Assembly (NCBI GenBank): GCA_029860075.1
Contig: JAOUBX010000033.1
Location: forward strand, 1 to 44,646
DNA from: Deltaproteobacteria bacterium
GTDB lineage: Bacteria; Desulfobacterota; JADFVX01
Length of the DNA stretch: 44,646 bases
Reading direction: 5' to 3'
A program made the translations under genes and the position numbers. A model generated the notes under the pieces. That model ran no database searches. It worked only from the letters and a program-made list of their open reading frames with translations, and was not told the origin of the DNA. Positions 7,332-15,829 of this stretch are shown here, in pieces; positions within the stretch are counted from its first letter, which is position 1, and every line of letters starts with the position of its first letter.

Positions 7332-8244
7332 TCACTATATAGAAACGGTAAGACTCCTCATTGATGTGGCCCCCTTTGTCTTTTCCCGTAACTGCTTTGC
7401 GCTGAAAGGCGGTACGGCGATTAATCTCTTTCAGCAAAACATGCCGAGGCTGTCCGTTGACATGGACCTGGTCTACACGAACCTGGAGCACACAAATCGG
7501 AATTCCGCACTGGAAGCAATCGAGAGCGAGCTGCGTCATGTCTCCAAACTTCTTGAAAACAAGCTGGGAGTTACAGTGCGACCGGCAACTTCAGGTAGCG
7601 AACACGAATCCAAGCTCTTTATTTCCAGAGGGGCCATACTGCTCAAGGTGGAGGTAAATCATGTATTTCGTGGCGCCCTGTATCCTCTTGTTACAGGCAC
7701 TCTTTCACCGGAAGCCCAGTCGCAATTTATGAGCTTCCTTTCCATACCGATGCTGGATCCTGACGAACTGTATGCAAGTAAGCTCGTGGCGGCCATGGAT
7801 CGGCAGCATCCCCGCGACCTCTTCGATGTGCTGCTGCTGCTCAGCGATGGCGGTATCACTCCACGGATACGGCGCGCTTTTACAGTATATCTTGCGGGGC
7901 ATAATCGGCCCATGCACGAGCTACTTTCACCCAAAGCCAAAGATATAGCTACTGAATTTGAAAGTGACTTCATTGGAATGACCAGCGTGGAGGTGTCGCT
8001 CAAACAGCTTGAGGAGGTTCGCGAAAAGATATTCCTGGAATTGCCTGCATCTCTCGATGAGGCTGAACGCAGGTTTCTTCTTTCAGTGAATCGCTGTGAG
8101 CCTGAATGGGACCTTCTTGGATTACCGGGAATAGATACTCTGCCGGCCATTCGATGGAAATTGTTGAACCTGAATAAACTCTCTCAAATCAATCCAAAGA
8201 AATATAGCAAGATTTTGAAAGCCCTGGAAGAGAGGCTCAGATAA
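7324..8244 (+). CDS. Type IV toxin AbiEii, nucleotidyltransferase
   Basis: This 306-residue protein has the DNA polymerase beta-like nucleotidyltransferase motifs of the AbiEii/AbiGii family: KGGTAINLF (about 28-36), RLSVDMDLVY with Asp46 and Asp48 as metal ligands, the strand LLKVEVNHVFRG (about 104-115), and the later DELYASKLVAAMDRQHPRDLFD (about 142-163), which matches the family's fourth motif. All key residues appear present, so it should be active. AbiEii toxins arrest growth through nucleotidyl transfer, reported to be GTP-dependent or tRNA-directed in homologues. The gene overlaps the antitoxin gene by 8 nt. A weak palindrome CAAAGAA/TTCTTTG follows at 8258-8276 between this gene and the convergent creC. 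Confidence 0.9.
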   Translation: MNNHYIETVRLLIDVAPFVFSRNCFALKGGTAINLFQQNMPRLSVDMDLVYTNLEHTNRNSALEAIESELRHVSKLLENKLGVTVRPATSGSEHESKLFISRGAILLKVEVNHVFRGALYPLVTGTLSPEAQSQFMSFLSIPMLDPDELYASKLVAAMDRQHPRDLFDVLLLLSDGGITPRIRRAFTVYLAGHNRPMHELLSPKAKDIATEFESDFIGMTSVEVSLKQLEEVREKIFLELPASLDEAERRFLLSVNRCEPEWDLLGLPGIDTLPAIRWKLLNLNKLSQINPKKYSKILKALEERLR

Positions 8245-8339
8245 AAACCCTGCATCGCAAAGAACAGAATTCTTTGTCTATAAGGTTCCCCATCCCTTCC
8301 TTTCTGTAAAGTCTTAAGACCTGTTCATCAATCCCACAT

Positions 8340-9791
8340 TCAAACCGCCCGGCTAAACCTGACAGGCAATGTCAGCTTTGCCACGGCCCCTCTCTTCTCC
8401 CCGTTCCTCAACTCAATCTTGCCGTGATGAAGCAGGGTAACCTCTTTGACGAGGCTTAAACCGAGGCCGGAACTCTTTTTACCGCTATCGGGGCGTTTTA
8501 AAGAATAGAAACGTTCATAGACCTTGTTAAGCGCGTAGTCAGGGATGCCGGAACCCTTGTCGGAAACGGTGAGTATGATTGAACCAGCATCACTGCTTTC
8601 GGAGATCTCCATCTCTATTTTTTCACCGGCCGGTGAAAAATCGATGGCGTTTTTTATGAGGTTGACTACGGCCTGTCTGACGAGGAAGGGATCACCTTCG
8701 AAGCTTCCTTTTTTATCTCCTTTTATTTCCAGCACCAATTTTTTTTCATGGAGAAGGGGAGCAAGGCTTTTTTCAATGTCTTCAATGATTTCCCCCATGT
8801 TCAGATTTTCAACGTCGTGAATGCTTTTTTTACTCTCTATCGAGGCAAGAAGGAGGAGCTTGTCAACGATCATCCGGATACGGTCTGTCTCGGTGCGGAT
8901 ATTTTTGAAAAACCGGGCCTGCTGATCGGGGGGCATATCCTCAGTGAGCAGTTCTACGGCGCCCTGTATGGCAGAGAGTGGGGCCTTTACCTCGTGGGTA
9001 AGGGACTGGACATAGTTTTCCACGTACTGCTTGCCGTCCAGGGCTGTTCTCATCTCTTCGAAGGCCGCTCCAAGCTCCTTTATCTCGCTTTTGCCCAGTG
9101 GCGGCAGGTCTATCCGCTCCCCTTCACGGACGGCCCTTGCATAGGTGGTAAGGCTTTTGATGGGAGAAGTGATCATGCGGGAAAGGGGGATGCCCACAAC
9201 AATAACGGCAAGGGCAACAATAATGGCGACTATAATAATTTTATTCCTGGCCCCTTCTACAAACCGGTTGGCCGCTTTGCTCGGATTGCCTACGGAAAGC
9301 ACACCCACAATGTCACCATCCCACGTGATGGGTGAAGCCACATACATGACGCTTGTTCCCGGATCACCGGGAACTTCACGGGTCGTTCTCACGCCATGCT
9401 CCCCTTTTAGCGTATAAAAAACGTCATTCCATTGGGAGTAGTCTTTGCCTTCCTCCCCCCTTTTTCTCGAATCAAAGATGAGCATTCCCTTTTTATCAGT
9501 CATGTAAACACGAAAATCAACTTCACGCTTTACGAACTCATAGATTTTAGCCTTAAAAGGCCGATTGTAAACATCATCAAAGGCCTTTCTGAAAAGGTCC
9601 ACATCGACCTTTCCCTCTTTTACGGTCATTGCCGCAACGGAGGCGAGCGTACGGGAGGCATCAACAAGGGGCTCTTCCGTCACTTTACGAAACTGGGGCT
9701 TGATATCTTCCGTGATCCAGGAAATGAGAGCGTAAAAGCCGATGACGACGACGATGAGAATACCTGCGAATATACGGGTCTGGATGTTCAT
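8340..9791 (-). CDS. creC: Sensor histidine kinase CreC
   Basis: This 483-residue kinase has a transmembrane helix at about 8-26 and a periplasmic CreC-type sensor domain at about 27-185 (YMTDKKGMLIFDS, YVASPITWDGDIVGVLSVGNP). A second helix (185-203) is followed by HAMP, the H-box QSLTHEVKAPL with phosphoacceptor His266, and an ATPase domain ending in GSGIPDYALNKVYERF, GLGLSLVKEV and LTLPVRF. Length and the sensor/HAMP arrangement match CreC (474 aa in E. coli). It is downstream of creB by 68 bp; together they form the pair, here attached to two metal transporter genes instead of the enteric creABCD context. The final 65 codons exist in a second decayed copy at 6102-6294. Confidence 0.9.
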   Translation of the reverse strand: MNIQTRIFAGILIVVVIGFYALISWITEDIKPQFRKVTEEPLVDASRTLASVAAMTVKEGKVDVDLFRKAFDDVYNRPFKAKIYEFVKREVDFRVYMTDKKGMLIFDSRKRGEEGKDYSQWNDVFYTLKGEHGVRTTREVPGDPGTSVMYVASPITWDGDIVGVLSVGNPSKAANRFVEGARNKIIIVAIIVALAVIVVGIPLSRMITSPIKSLTTYARAVREGERIDLPPLGKSEIKELGAAFEEMRTALDGKQYVENYVQSLTHEVKAPLSAIQGAVELLTEDMPPDQQARFFKNIRTETDRIRMIVDKLLLLASIESKKSIHDVENLNMGEIIEDIEKSLAPLLHEKKLVLEIKGDKKGSFEGDPFLVRQAVVNLIKNAIDFSPAGEKIEMEISESSDAGSIILTVSDKGSGIPDYALNKVYERFYSLKRPDSGKKSSGLGLSLVKEVTLLHHGKIELRNGEKRGAVAKLTLPVRFSRAV

Positions 9792-9859
9792 ATTTGGTAA
9801 GTTGGTCTTTGGGTTATGGTTGCAATAGAGTTGTCATATTCCACATTTTTAAATCCTCG

Positions 9860-10549
9860 TCAATACTCCTTGAGAGAATAACCAACGCCACGGTGCGTGA
9901 TGATCACTTCTTCATCCGGCTTTATACTTTTCAATTTCTGCCGGATCGTTTTAATGTGGGTATCGACAGTGCGGTCAAGGCTCATTTCGGGCTCTTCCCA
10001 GACACGCTCCATAAGCTGGTCGCGGCTGTAGACCCTGCCGGGACTAGTGATTAACAATTGCAGCAGACGGAATTCATAGCGCGTCAAGTCGAGGGACTCT
10101 CCATAGTAGGAAATAATAAATTTCTTTTCATCTATCTCAAAAGGGAGCCTTTGGCTCTTTTTTTGTTGAGAAGAAGCGCCATTATCCACACTTCTTCTCA
10201 AGACAGCGCGAACCCTGGCGGCCAGTTCACGGGGGCTGAAGGGTTTGACCACATAATCATCAGCGCCGAGTTCGAGACCGGCAACACGGTCGATCTCGTC
10301 AGAGCGGGCGGTAAGGAATATAATAGGAATATCTGAATTGCTTCGGATTATCCGGGCCAGTTCGAAGCCGTTAATGTCGGGCAGGCCGATATCGAGAATG
10401 ATGAGGGCAATGCCGGATTTTTCGAACTCATCCAGCGCTTCACTCCCCGTACCACACCAGAGCGGTTCAAAGCCCTCCGTCGAGAGGGCGTAGGTAATAT
10501 TATCGGCAATGGAGGGTTCGTCTTCAACAATGAGTATTTTTTTCTTCAT
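9860..10549 (-). CDS. creB: Response regulator CreB (OmpR family)
   Basis: This 229-residue regulator has a receiver domain with the acidic pair ED-E at residues 9-11 and the phosphoacceptor Asp53 in IILDIGLPDINGFE. It also has the Thr in FLTARSDE and the Lys in VVKPFSPREL. A winged-helix domain follows (LTRYEFRLLQLLITSPGRVY, DRTVDTHIKTIRQKL, HRGVGYSLKEY). The ATG at 10549 is preferred; a TTG four codons upstream (10561) is possible and would sit 7 bp from the zupT stop. Tight spacing after zupT implies one transcript. CreB is phosphorylated by CreC; its targets here may include the metal transporters, but no operator was identified. Confidence 0.88.
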   Translation of the reverse strand: MKKKILIVEDEPSIADNITYALSTEGFEPLWCGTGSEALDEFEKSGIALIILDIGLPDINGFELARIIRSNSDIPIIFLTARSDEIDRVAGLELGADDYVVKPFSPRELAARVRAVLRRSVDNGASSQQKKSQRLPFEIDEKKFIISYYGESLDLTRYEFRLLQLLITSPGRVYSRDQLMERVWEEPEMSLDRTVDTHIKTIRQKLKSIKPDEEVIITHRGVGYSLKEY

Positions 10550-10567
10550 ATCAGCTTTCAACCACCC

Positions 10568-11389
10568 TCACACAAACATAACCAGGCTCGACGCCATAAC
10601 AACCATACCGGCAACAACACCGTACATGGCAATGTGGTGTTCACCGTATTTTTCAGCCGTCGGCAGAAGTTCATCGAGGGAAATAAAAACCATGATACCG
10701 GCGACGGAAGCGAAAAGAAGACCGAAAACATAATCATTCATGTAACGAAAGAGGAGGAAATAACCCACCATAGCGCCTACCGGTTCAGTGAAACCTGACA
10801 GGAAAGAAAAGGTAAAGGCCTTTTTTTTGCTCCCTGTCGCATAGTACATGGGAACGGAGACGGCGATACCTTCGGGAATATTATGAATAGCGATGGCAAC
10901 GGCAATGCTGATACCCAGGGCCGGATCATGGAGAGCGCCTACAAAAGTGGCGAGACCTTCGGGGAAGTTATGAATGCCGATAGCCAGTGCAGAAAAAAGA
11001 CCCATACGGTGCAGTTTGACTTTCTTCATAGCTTCCTGCTGGCTTAAAGACATCTCTTCAATGCCTCTTGCTTCATGGGGATTTTCAAAAGTCGGCACCA
11101 TTTTATCAATAAAAGCGATGAACATAATACCGGCAAAAAAAGCGAGAGTCGTCATTAAATAGCCCTGGGAGGGACCGGCAGCAGCCGTCAGAGCATCACG
11201 GGCCTTTACAAAAATTTCGATCATTGAAACGTAAATCATCACTCCTGCTGAAAAACCGAGAGAGGCCGTAAGAAAGCGGGTATTTGTCGTTTTTGCAAAA
11301 AAGGCGAGGGCGCTGCCTATCCCTGTGGAAAGTCCGGCAAAAAGAGTCAGGGAAAAAGCAAAAATAACGGCGCTTGTGTCGTAATTCAT
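10568..11389 (-). CDS. zupT: ZIP family zinc/divalent metal transporter ZupT
   Basis: This 273-residue integral membrane protein has about eight helices. The two signature metal-binding helices are clear: [14 protein letters not shown] (about 141-154) and [15 protein letters not shown] (about 170-184), with the paired His/Glu ligands of the ZIP family. N-terminal [13 protein letters not shown] and the conserved [13 protein letters not shown] are ZupT-like, as is the length (257 in E. coli). It would import zinc and other divalent metals across the inner membrane. It lies 52 bp after the CDF efflux gene and 18 bp before creB on the same strand, which joins uptake, efflux and a two-component system in one apparent operon. 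Confidence 0.9.
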   Translation of the reverse strand: MNYDTSAVIFAFSLTLFAGLSTGIGSALAFFAKTTNTRFLTASLGFSAGVMIYVSMIEIFVKARDALTAAAGPSQGYLMTTLAFFAGIMFIAFIDKMVPTFENPHEARGIEEMSLSQQEAMKKVKLHRMGLFSALAIGIHNFPEGLATFVGALHDPALGISIAVAIAIHNIPEGIAVSVPMYYATGSKKKAFTFSFLSGFTEPVGAMVGYFLLFRYMNDYVFGLLFASVAGIMVFISLDELLPTAEKYGEHHIAMYGVVAGMVVMASSLVMFV

Positions 11390-11441
11390 TTATTTGACCT
11401 GAAGCAATACTATTAAAAAATGTCCAATTAAGCTGAAAACC

Positions 11442-12359
11442 TCAATTACAAACCGCATTTCCCGTCATTCTGCAAGCCTCTTCAGGCAGCTCGATCTCTA
11501 CCGTAGAATGATAGAGTCCGTAATGGTGGATCAGACTTTTTACATTCTGCTTAAGTTCGGCATATTGGCCGGGTGTCAGGTTTTTGTCGGCCACGAGATG
11601 GGCCGAAAAAATCGTATTTTCACCATCTAATGACCAGACATGGACATGATGGGCCGAATTAATATGTTCGATTTCTGAAATTTTACGCTTAATAAGATCG
11701 ATATCGACATCTTCCGGCGCCGCCTGAAGAAAGATGGGCAGAGTCGCTTTAATATTTTTCACAATATGCATCATAATATAAAGTGTAATCAATATGGCAA
11801 GAATAGGGTCGAGGATATGAATATCCTTGAAATAAAGGATAATAGCGACAACAAGAACGGCCGCCCAGCCCAACACATCTTCAAGCAGGTGAAGACCGAT
11901 GGTTCTGGCGTTCACCCCCTTTTCACCAACCAGTTTGAACATGGCATAGCCATTAACGGCGATACCGATAAGGGCAAGAAACATCATACCTTCTGCATGA
12001 GAATGCTCGGGGTTAATGAGCCGGGGAATGGCTTCCGATAAAACATAGAGTGAACTGGTGAGCAGCAAAATGGTGCTCATCAATGCGCCAAGGAGAGAAA
12101 AGCGCCTGAATCCATAGGTGTAGGCTTTGCTCCCCTGCCGCCGGGAAAGGCGCTCAAAATACCAGGCCTGCCCCAGCGCGAATGAATCACCCAGGTCATG
12201 CACGGCATCAGCCAGGATGGCCGTGCTGTTCGTCAAAAAACCACCGATAATTTCAACAACGGTAAATCCAAGATTTAAAAAGAAGGCGGCCTTTATATTT
12301 TTAATCGTTCCATGATGGTGGTGACCGTGGTGGTGATGACCCTGTTCGTCATTATGCAT
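11442..12359 (-). CDS. Cation diffusion facilitator (CzcD/ZitB-like) metal efflux protein
   Basis: This 305-residue CDF protein has a His-rich N-terminus (HHHHGHHHH at about 8-16). The transport site is visible in helix 2 (ILADAVHDLGDS, Asp/His/Asp) and helix 5 (GLHLLEDVLGW, His-x3-Asp). Six transmembrane helices span about 20-205. A cytoplasmic ferredoxin-like domain with HHVHVWSLDGENTIFSAHLV and a C-terminal Cys pair region follow. It would export Zn2+ or a similar ion in exchange for protons. It is the first gene of the probable CDF-zupT-creB-creC operon; the promoter should lie within 12360-12500, where a weak TTGCCA-N17-TTAAAT is the only candidate seen. Confidence 0.9.
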   Translation of the reverse strand: MHNDEQGHHHHGHHHHGTIKNIKAAFFLNLGFTVVEIIGGFLTNSTAILADAVHDLGDSFALGQAWYFERLSRRQGSKAYTYGFRRFSLLGALMSTILLLTSSLYVLSEAIPRLINPEHSHAEGMMFLALIGIAVNGYAMFKLVGEKGVNARTIGLHLLEDVLGWAAVLVVAIILYFKDIHILDPILAILITLYIMMHIVKNIKATLPIFLQAAPEDVDIDLIKRKISEIEHINSAHHVHVWSLDGENTIFSAHLVADKNLTPGQYAELKQNVKSLIHHYGLYHSTVEIELPEEACRMTGNAVCN

Positions 12360-12567
12360 GTCTGTTCAGACTCTTATAAGTTGAGTGAGTTCTTTAATTT
12401 AAACACATATCTATTAAAGTGGCAAACAGGTATTTGAGGGAAGTTACGGAAACTGCGGATCAGTGGCAGCTGATAAAAAATTATTTCTTTAGAGCCCACC
12501 ATTGCAATATTAATCCCATCCGGTTAGAATATCTCCTTTTCTCAAAAAATGACGAGAGGTAATAATT

Positions 12568-13035
12568 ATGAAATGCGCCCGACTCAAATCAACCCTTATT
12601 TTATTGACCATGCTAACGTCTTTGTTTATTTCATGGACAGCTTTCGCCGGCAAACAATACGACGTAAATGACTTTACCTTTCACTTCGTTCTTGGTGATT
12701 ACCATGTGGTCGGAAAAAAGCCGGGCAATGAAAAAACCTATGCAGGCAGAGTCACCATCAGCAGAAAGGGAGATTTCCTGAGAATTAAGCGCTGCATTGA
12801 AGGAAAGGTCATTGTCGGCAGCGGCGCCATCAAAAAGATTACCTCCGATGAAATACCGGTACTTAACTATTACTACAAACGTGGCGACACCACCTATGAA
12901 GGCCACTATGAAATCAGCGGCGATATTAATAATTACGCCCGTCTCGGCGGGCCTTATGTGGATGTAAAACTTCAGGGCCTGGTGGGGTGGGAGTTTCTCT
13001 ATGTCGATGCCCGGAACAGCAAGCCCTGTAAATAA
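12568..13035 (+). CDS. Secreted hypothetical protein
   Basis: This 155-residue protein begins with a clear Sec signal peptide: basic start MKCARLK, hydrophobic core, and probable cleavage after AFA at about residue 27. The mature part is beta-rich, with YDVNDFTFHFVLGDYHVVGK, TYAGRVTISRKGDFLRIKR and GHYEISGDI, and ends in Cys-Lys; one internal Cys (about residue 71) might pair with the terminal Cys. The repeated alternation resembles lipocalin-like or avidin-like calycins, but no specific family is recognised. A GAGAGG ribosome-binding site lies 8-13 bp upstream of the ATG. It is transcribed divergently from the metal transporter operon. Confidence 0.75.
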   Translation: MKCARLKSTLILLTMLTSLFISWTAFAGKQYDVNDFTFHFVLGDYHVVGKKPGNEKTYAGRVTISRKGDFLRIKRCIEGKVIVGSGAIKKITSDEIPVLNYYYKRGDTTYEGHYEISGDINNYARLGGPYVDVKLQGLVGWEFLYVDARNSKPCK

Positions 13036-13055
13036 TGATAACGGGTCGCACAAGA

Positions 13056-13077
13056 CGGATTAGCAAAGCCTAATCCG
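13056..13077. repeat. REP-like palindrome (CGGATTAG/CTAATCCG)
   Basis: CGGATTAG (13056-13063) and CTAATCCG (13070-13077) form a perfect 8-bp stem with a 6-nt loop, 21 bp after the stop of the secreted-protein gene. The core resembles the widespread GGATTAGC...GCTAATCC intergenic repeats. It has no T-tract, so it is a poor intrinsic terminator. Confidence 0.5.
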
Positions 13078-13129
13078 CCGAATTGCTTTCACCCTGTAAA
13101 ATGAAATTGATAATAACTCAGCCGGACAA

Positions 13130-13366
13130 ATGAACAATTCAAACCATAAAAAAGAAACTTCCCGCCAATTCAAACCTGCTGCAGGCACTACGGTTACCTA
13201 CGGTTTGGTAATCTTTGTATCGGTCCACATAGTGGGCCTCTTCATCAATGCATTTGACTGGGTCTGGCATTTTCCCACCATTATCTCCCTGTTAGCTTGT
13301 CTCGTTATGGGAGTTGCCGTCCATTGGCTTGTTTTCACTTTTAGTCCCCCCAGGGAAAAACAATAA
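13130..13366 (+). CDS. Small two-helix membrane protein, hypothetical
   Basis: This 78-residue reading frame has a polar, basic N-terminus (MNNSNHKKETSRQFK), two hydrophobic segments (about 23-42 and 47-70) and a short basic tail (PPREKQ). The arrangement is that of a genuine small membrane protein with cytoplasmic termini. No strong ribosome-binding site is visible (CGGACAA before ATG), and the family is unknown, so the call is tentative. It follows the secreted-protein gene by 94 bp with a palindrome between. Confidence 0.5.
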   Translation: MNNSNHKKETSRQFKPAAGTTVTYGLVIFVSVHIVGLFINAFDWVWHFPTIISLLACLVMGVAVHWLVFTFSPPREKQ

Positions 13367-13382
13367 ACCCGGAAATATTTTT

Positions 13383-13426
13383 TTGACAGGATTCACCCGA
13401 TTGTAAAAGCCTGCTGTTCCTGTCAA
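13383..13426. repeat. Inverted repeat TTGACAGGA/TCCTGTCAA
   Basis: A perfect 9-bp inverted repeat (13383-13391 and 13418-13426) encloses 26 bp. The sequence is of the AATCCTGTCAAT type found repeatedly between genes in many delta-proteobacterial genomes. It could act as a weak terminator of the small membrane protein gene. Confidence 0.4.
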
Positions 13427-13539
13427 TCCTCTCAAAAGAAAGGTTTTAGATTTTTTAACCTGTAAAGGGGAGTTGGCCAAGGATTTCTCCCTGTCGCCGA
13501 AATGAAATTTCCAGCCCGGAAGGTTGCGAATAAAGGGGT

Positions 13540-13569
13540 AAAAAAAGGGGAGGAGTTGCCTCCTCCCCT
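13540..13569 (-). terminator. Strong intrinsic terminator of the PKD-protein gene
   Basis: On the minus strand AGGGGAGGAG-GCAA-CTCCTCCCCT forms a perfect 10-bp GC-rich stem with a tetraloop, immediately followed by a run of T. It lies 29 bp downstream of the stop codon at 13598. Confidence 0.9.
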
Positions 13570-13597
13570 GCCAGATTACTGAAAGAGATGCGGCTTC

Positions 13598-15829
13598 CTA
13601 GTCGTCATGCTCTTCACTATCATCATCATCATCTTCTTCTTCTTCTTCTTCTTCGTCGTCGTCGTCGTCTTCTTCTTCATGCTCATCATCGTCATCACTT
13701 GATTCATCAGTACAGAGTACGGATGTCTCTCCTGTCATGTTGTCATTGCTTAAGTCACTGTTCTGATCAGCTTCAATGGTAGCGCTCCATCCCAGTGTGT
13801 ACATTCCGGCTTTTGCACAGGTAATGTCGGCTTTGAACTCAAACTGCTCAGCATGCCTATCGGGATCAAGCTCTTCGCTAATGGCTTCTTCTTCAACGAC
13901 GACAGTTAGTCCCGCCGATGGGGCTGTCACTTGCAGCCTGACCGTAGCACCCTGAAGGATGGTACTGTTGCCGAGCGCGCTGATCTCTATTGAGTCTTTT
14001 TTGCCTTGTTCCAGCTTGAAAGACCGGGGCGCCCATAACTCGGTCAGAAATACATCCGCGCCTGAGGTAATTGGAACGATGGTCGCACTCGTTGCGTTTG
14101 AATCCATGGCGCCGCTGTCATCGGTTACCGTCAGCGTTATGTTGTAGGTTCCTGCCGCAGTGTAGGTGTGAGTCGGGTTTGGCCCCGTGCCGCTTGTACC
14201 GTCGCCAAAGTCCCAGCTATAGGCAGTGATGGCGCCGTCAGGATCTGATGATCCGTTGCTGCTGAGTTGAAGGGGATTACCAACGGTACCGTTATAGGGT
14301 CCGTTGGCATTGGCGATGGGAGCCTGATTACCCAAACCGATGATTGCCGTGGTAGCGCTTGAGTCCATGGCGCCATTGTTGTCTGTTACGGTCAGGCTCA
14401 CATTGTAGGTTCCCGCTGTAGTGTAGGTGTGAGTCGGGTTTGGCCCCGTACCTGTGGTCCCGTCTCCAAAGTTCCAATCATAGGCAACAAGGGTCCCGTC
14501 GGGATCATGAGAACCGGCGCTGTCAAAGGTAAGAGGCAGGCCGACTGTTCCGCCATAAGGACCGTTGGCATTGGCTATCGGTGGTTCGTTGATTGCAGCG
14601 CCAATGGTGGCGGTAGTTACAGCCGAACCGGTGAGACCACCATCATCAGTGACTGTCAGGGTAACGTTGTATGTGCCCTCTGCCTGGTAACTGTGGCTGG
14701 GTGTTGGACCCATACCGGTACTGCCGTCACCAAAGTCCCATGCATAGCTGCTGACGATTCCGTCAGGATCTGTGGAACCGGTACCGTCGAATGTTACTGC
14801 AACATTAACCGTTCCCGAATAGGGGCCGTTGGGGTTTGCCGTCGGCGCCTGATTGGCTGCATTAATAGTGACGGAGGTGGTGGCTGAATCTATAGCGCCA
14901 CCGTCGTCTGTAACGGTCAGCGTTACGTTGTAGGTTCCCTGCACTCCCTGCATGGTATAGGTGTGACTTGGCATCATGCCTGTGCCGGCAGTTCCATCAC
15001 CGAAATCCCAGTCATAGGAAACAATGGCGCCGTCAGGATCTATAGATCCACTGCCATCGAATGACACCGGAACTCCCGATGTTCCCGTATAGGGCCCATT
15101 GGGATCAGCTATTGGAGGCTGGTTGCCCAGAGCAATAGTGGCTGTCGTTCCGGCTGTGCCGGTGCCTCCGGCGTCATCGGTTACTGTCAGGGATACATTG
15201 AATGTGCCACCGTTAACATAAGTATGGGATGGTGAAGGACCTGTACCGATGCTGCCGTCACCGAAATTCCAGTCATAGGCAACAATGGTTCCATCAGGAT
15301 CTGCAGAACCGGCGCTGCTAAAAGCCACCGGTATGCCTACGGTTCCATTATAGGGACCATTGGCATTGGCCGTTGGCGGTTGATTTGCAAGCGGCGGATC
15401 AAGGCTGCCGGCGATGCCGGCAGGTGGGAGAGCGCTGTTTGTAACACTTCCCCCGTTGATTGAGTTATTAGCGCCAGGTGTCCAGCCGGGCTGGGTGTTA
15501 GCCATAATCTCATCCAGGTTTGAAGCACCCGTTGGGTCACCGTCAGAATTCAAGGATTCGATAGCCATGAAATCACGCCCGTTCAATAAGAGTTCCCATC
15601 CATAGGCATTGAATTGACTGTAACTGTTGGGAGAATGGCAGAGCAAACAAGCGGATCCTGATGCTGCGGCATTCTCATCGGAAGCAGAATTAGGATACGT
15701 TGCCCGCCAGCTGCTGAGGATACTGTTAAAGGCATGAGCCGATGGCGTTGCGGCAAGCATTACCAGTAATGCAAGCACATAAATTAGCACTCTGCGTGCC
15801 CGTTGTAATCGTAGATTTTTTGGTTTCAT
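13598..15829 (-). CDS. Secreted monoheme protein with five PKD domains and a polyacidic C-terminal tail
   Basis: This is a 743-residue protein. ATG 15829 is chosen because AAGGAG precedes it by 7 bp and it opens a signal peptide cleaved after AHA at about 33. One heme c motif, CLLCH (61-65), follows. Five PKD domains then occupy about residues 145-590, each with an NGPY-GT opening, a DPDG turn, the WDFGDG or WNFGDG core and a TYNV-LTVTDD end strand. A further beta domain (LTELWAPRSFKLEQGKK) contains a likely disulfide (Cys-Ala-Lys ... Cys-Thr-Asp). The last 45 or so residues are almost entirely Asp/Glu with Ser and His. PKD domains are extracellular adhesion or spacer modules; the heme site suggests surface redox contact, and the acidic tail suggests cation or metal binding. 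It is a single-gene unit ended by a strong terminator. No close named family is recognised. Confidence 0.85.
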   Translation of the reverse strand: MKPKNLRLQRARRVLIYVLALLVMLAATPSAHAFNSILSSWRATYPNSASDENAAASGSACLLCHSPNSYSQFNAYGWELLLNGRDFMAIESLNSDGDPTGASNLDEIMANTQPGWTPGANNSINGGSVTNSALPPAGIAGSLDPPLANQPPTANANGPYNGTVGIPVAFSSAGSADPDGTIVAYDWNFGDGSIGTGPSPSHTYVNGGTFNVSLTVTDDAGGTGTAGTTATIALGNQPPIADPNGPYTGTSGVPVSFDGSGSIDPDGAIVSYDWDFGDGTAGTGMMPSHTYTMQGVQGTYNVTLTVTDDGGAIDSATTSVTINAANQAPTANPNGPYSGTVNVAVTFDGTGSTDPDGIVSSYAWDFGDGSTGMGPTPSHSYQAEGTYNVTLTVTDDGGLTGSAVTTATIGAAINEPPIANANGPYGGTVGLPLTFDSAGSHDPDGTLVAYDWNFGDGTTGTGPNPTHTYTTAGTYNVSLTVTDNNGAMDSSATTAIIGLGNQAPIANANGPYNGTVGNPLQLSSNGSSDPDGAITAYSWDFGDGTSGTGPNPTHTYTAAGTYNITLTVTDDSGAMDSNATSATIVPITSGADVFLTELWAPRSFKLEQGKKDSIEISALGNSTILQGATVRLQVTAPSAGLTVVVEEEAISEELDPDRHAEQFEFKADITCAKAGMYTLGWSATIEADQNSDLSNDNMTGETSVLCTDESSDDDDEHEEEDDDDDEEEEEEEDDDDDSEEHDD
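13621..13679. repeat. Trinucleotide microsatellite encoding the Asp/Glu tail
   Basis: Runs of ATC, TTC and GTC triplets on the plus strand (Asp and Glu codons on the minus strand) form an almost pure triplet repeat inside the PKD gene. Such tracts can change length by slippage in whole codons, so the acidic tail may vary between strains without frameshifting. Confidence 0.7.

Noticed and set aside
7659..8150. Long minus-strand frame inside abiEii
   Set aside because: It is a shadow of the plus-strand toxin gene; the composition (Ser/Arg-rich, no domain) is typical of an antisense frame.
13598..15829. The tandem repeats here as a CRISPR or DNA satellite array
   Set aside because: The roughly 260-bp periodicity is explained by five PKD domains in an intact reading frame; no CRISPR-like short repeat/spacer pattern occurs anywhere in the window.
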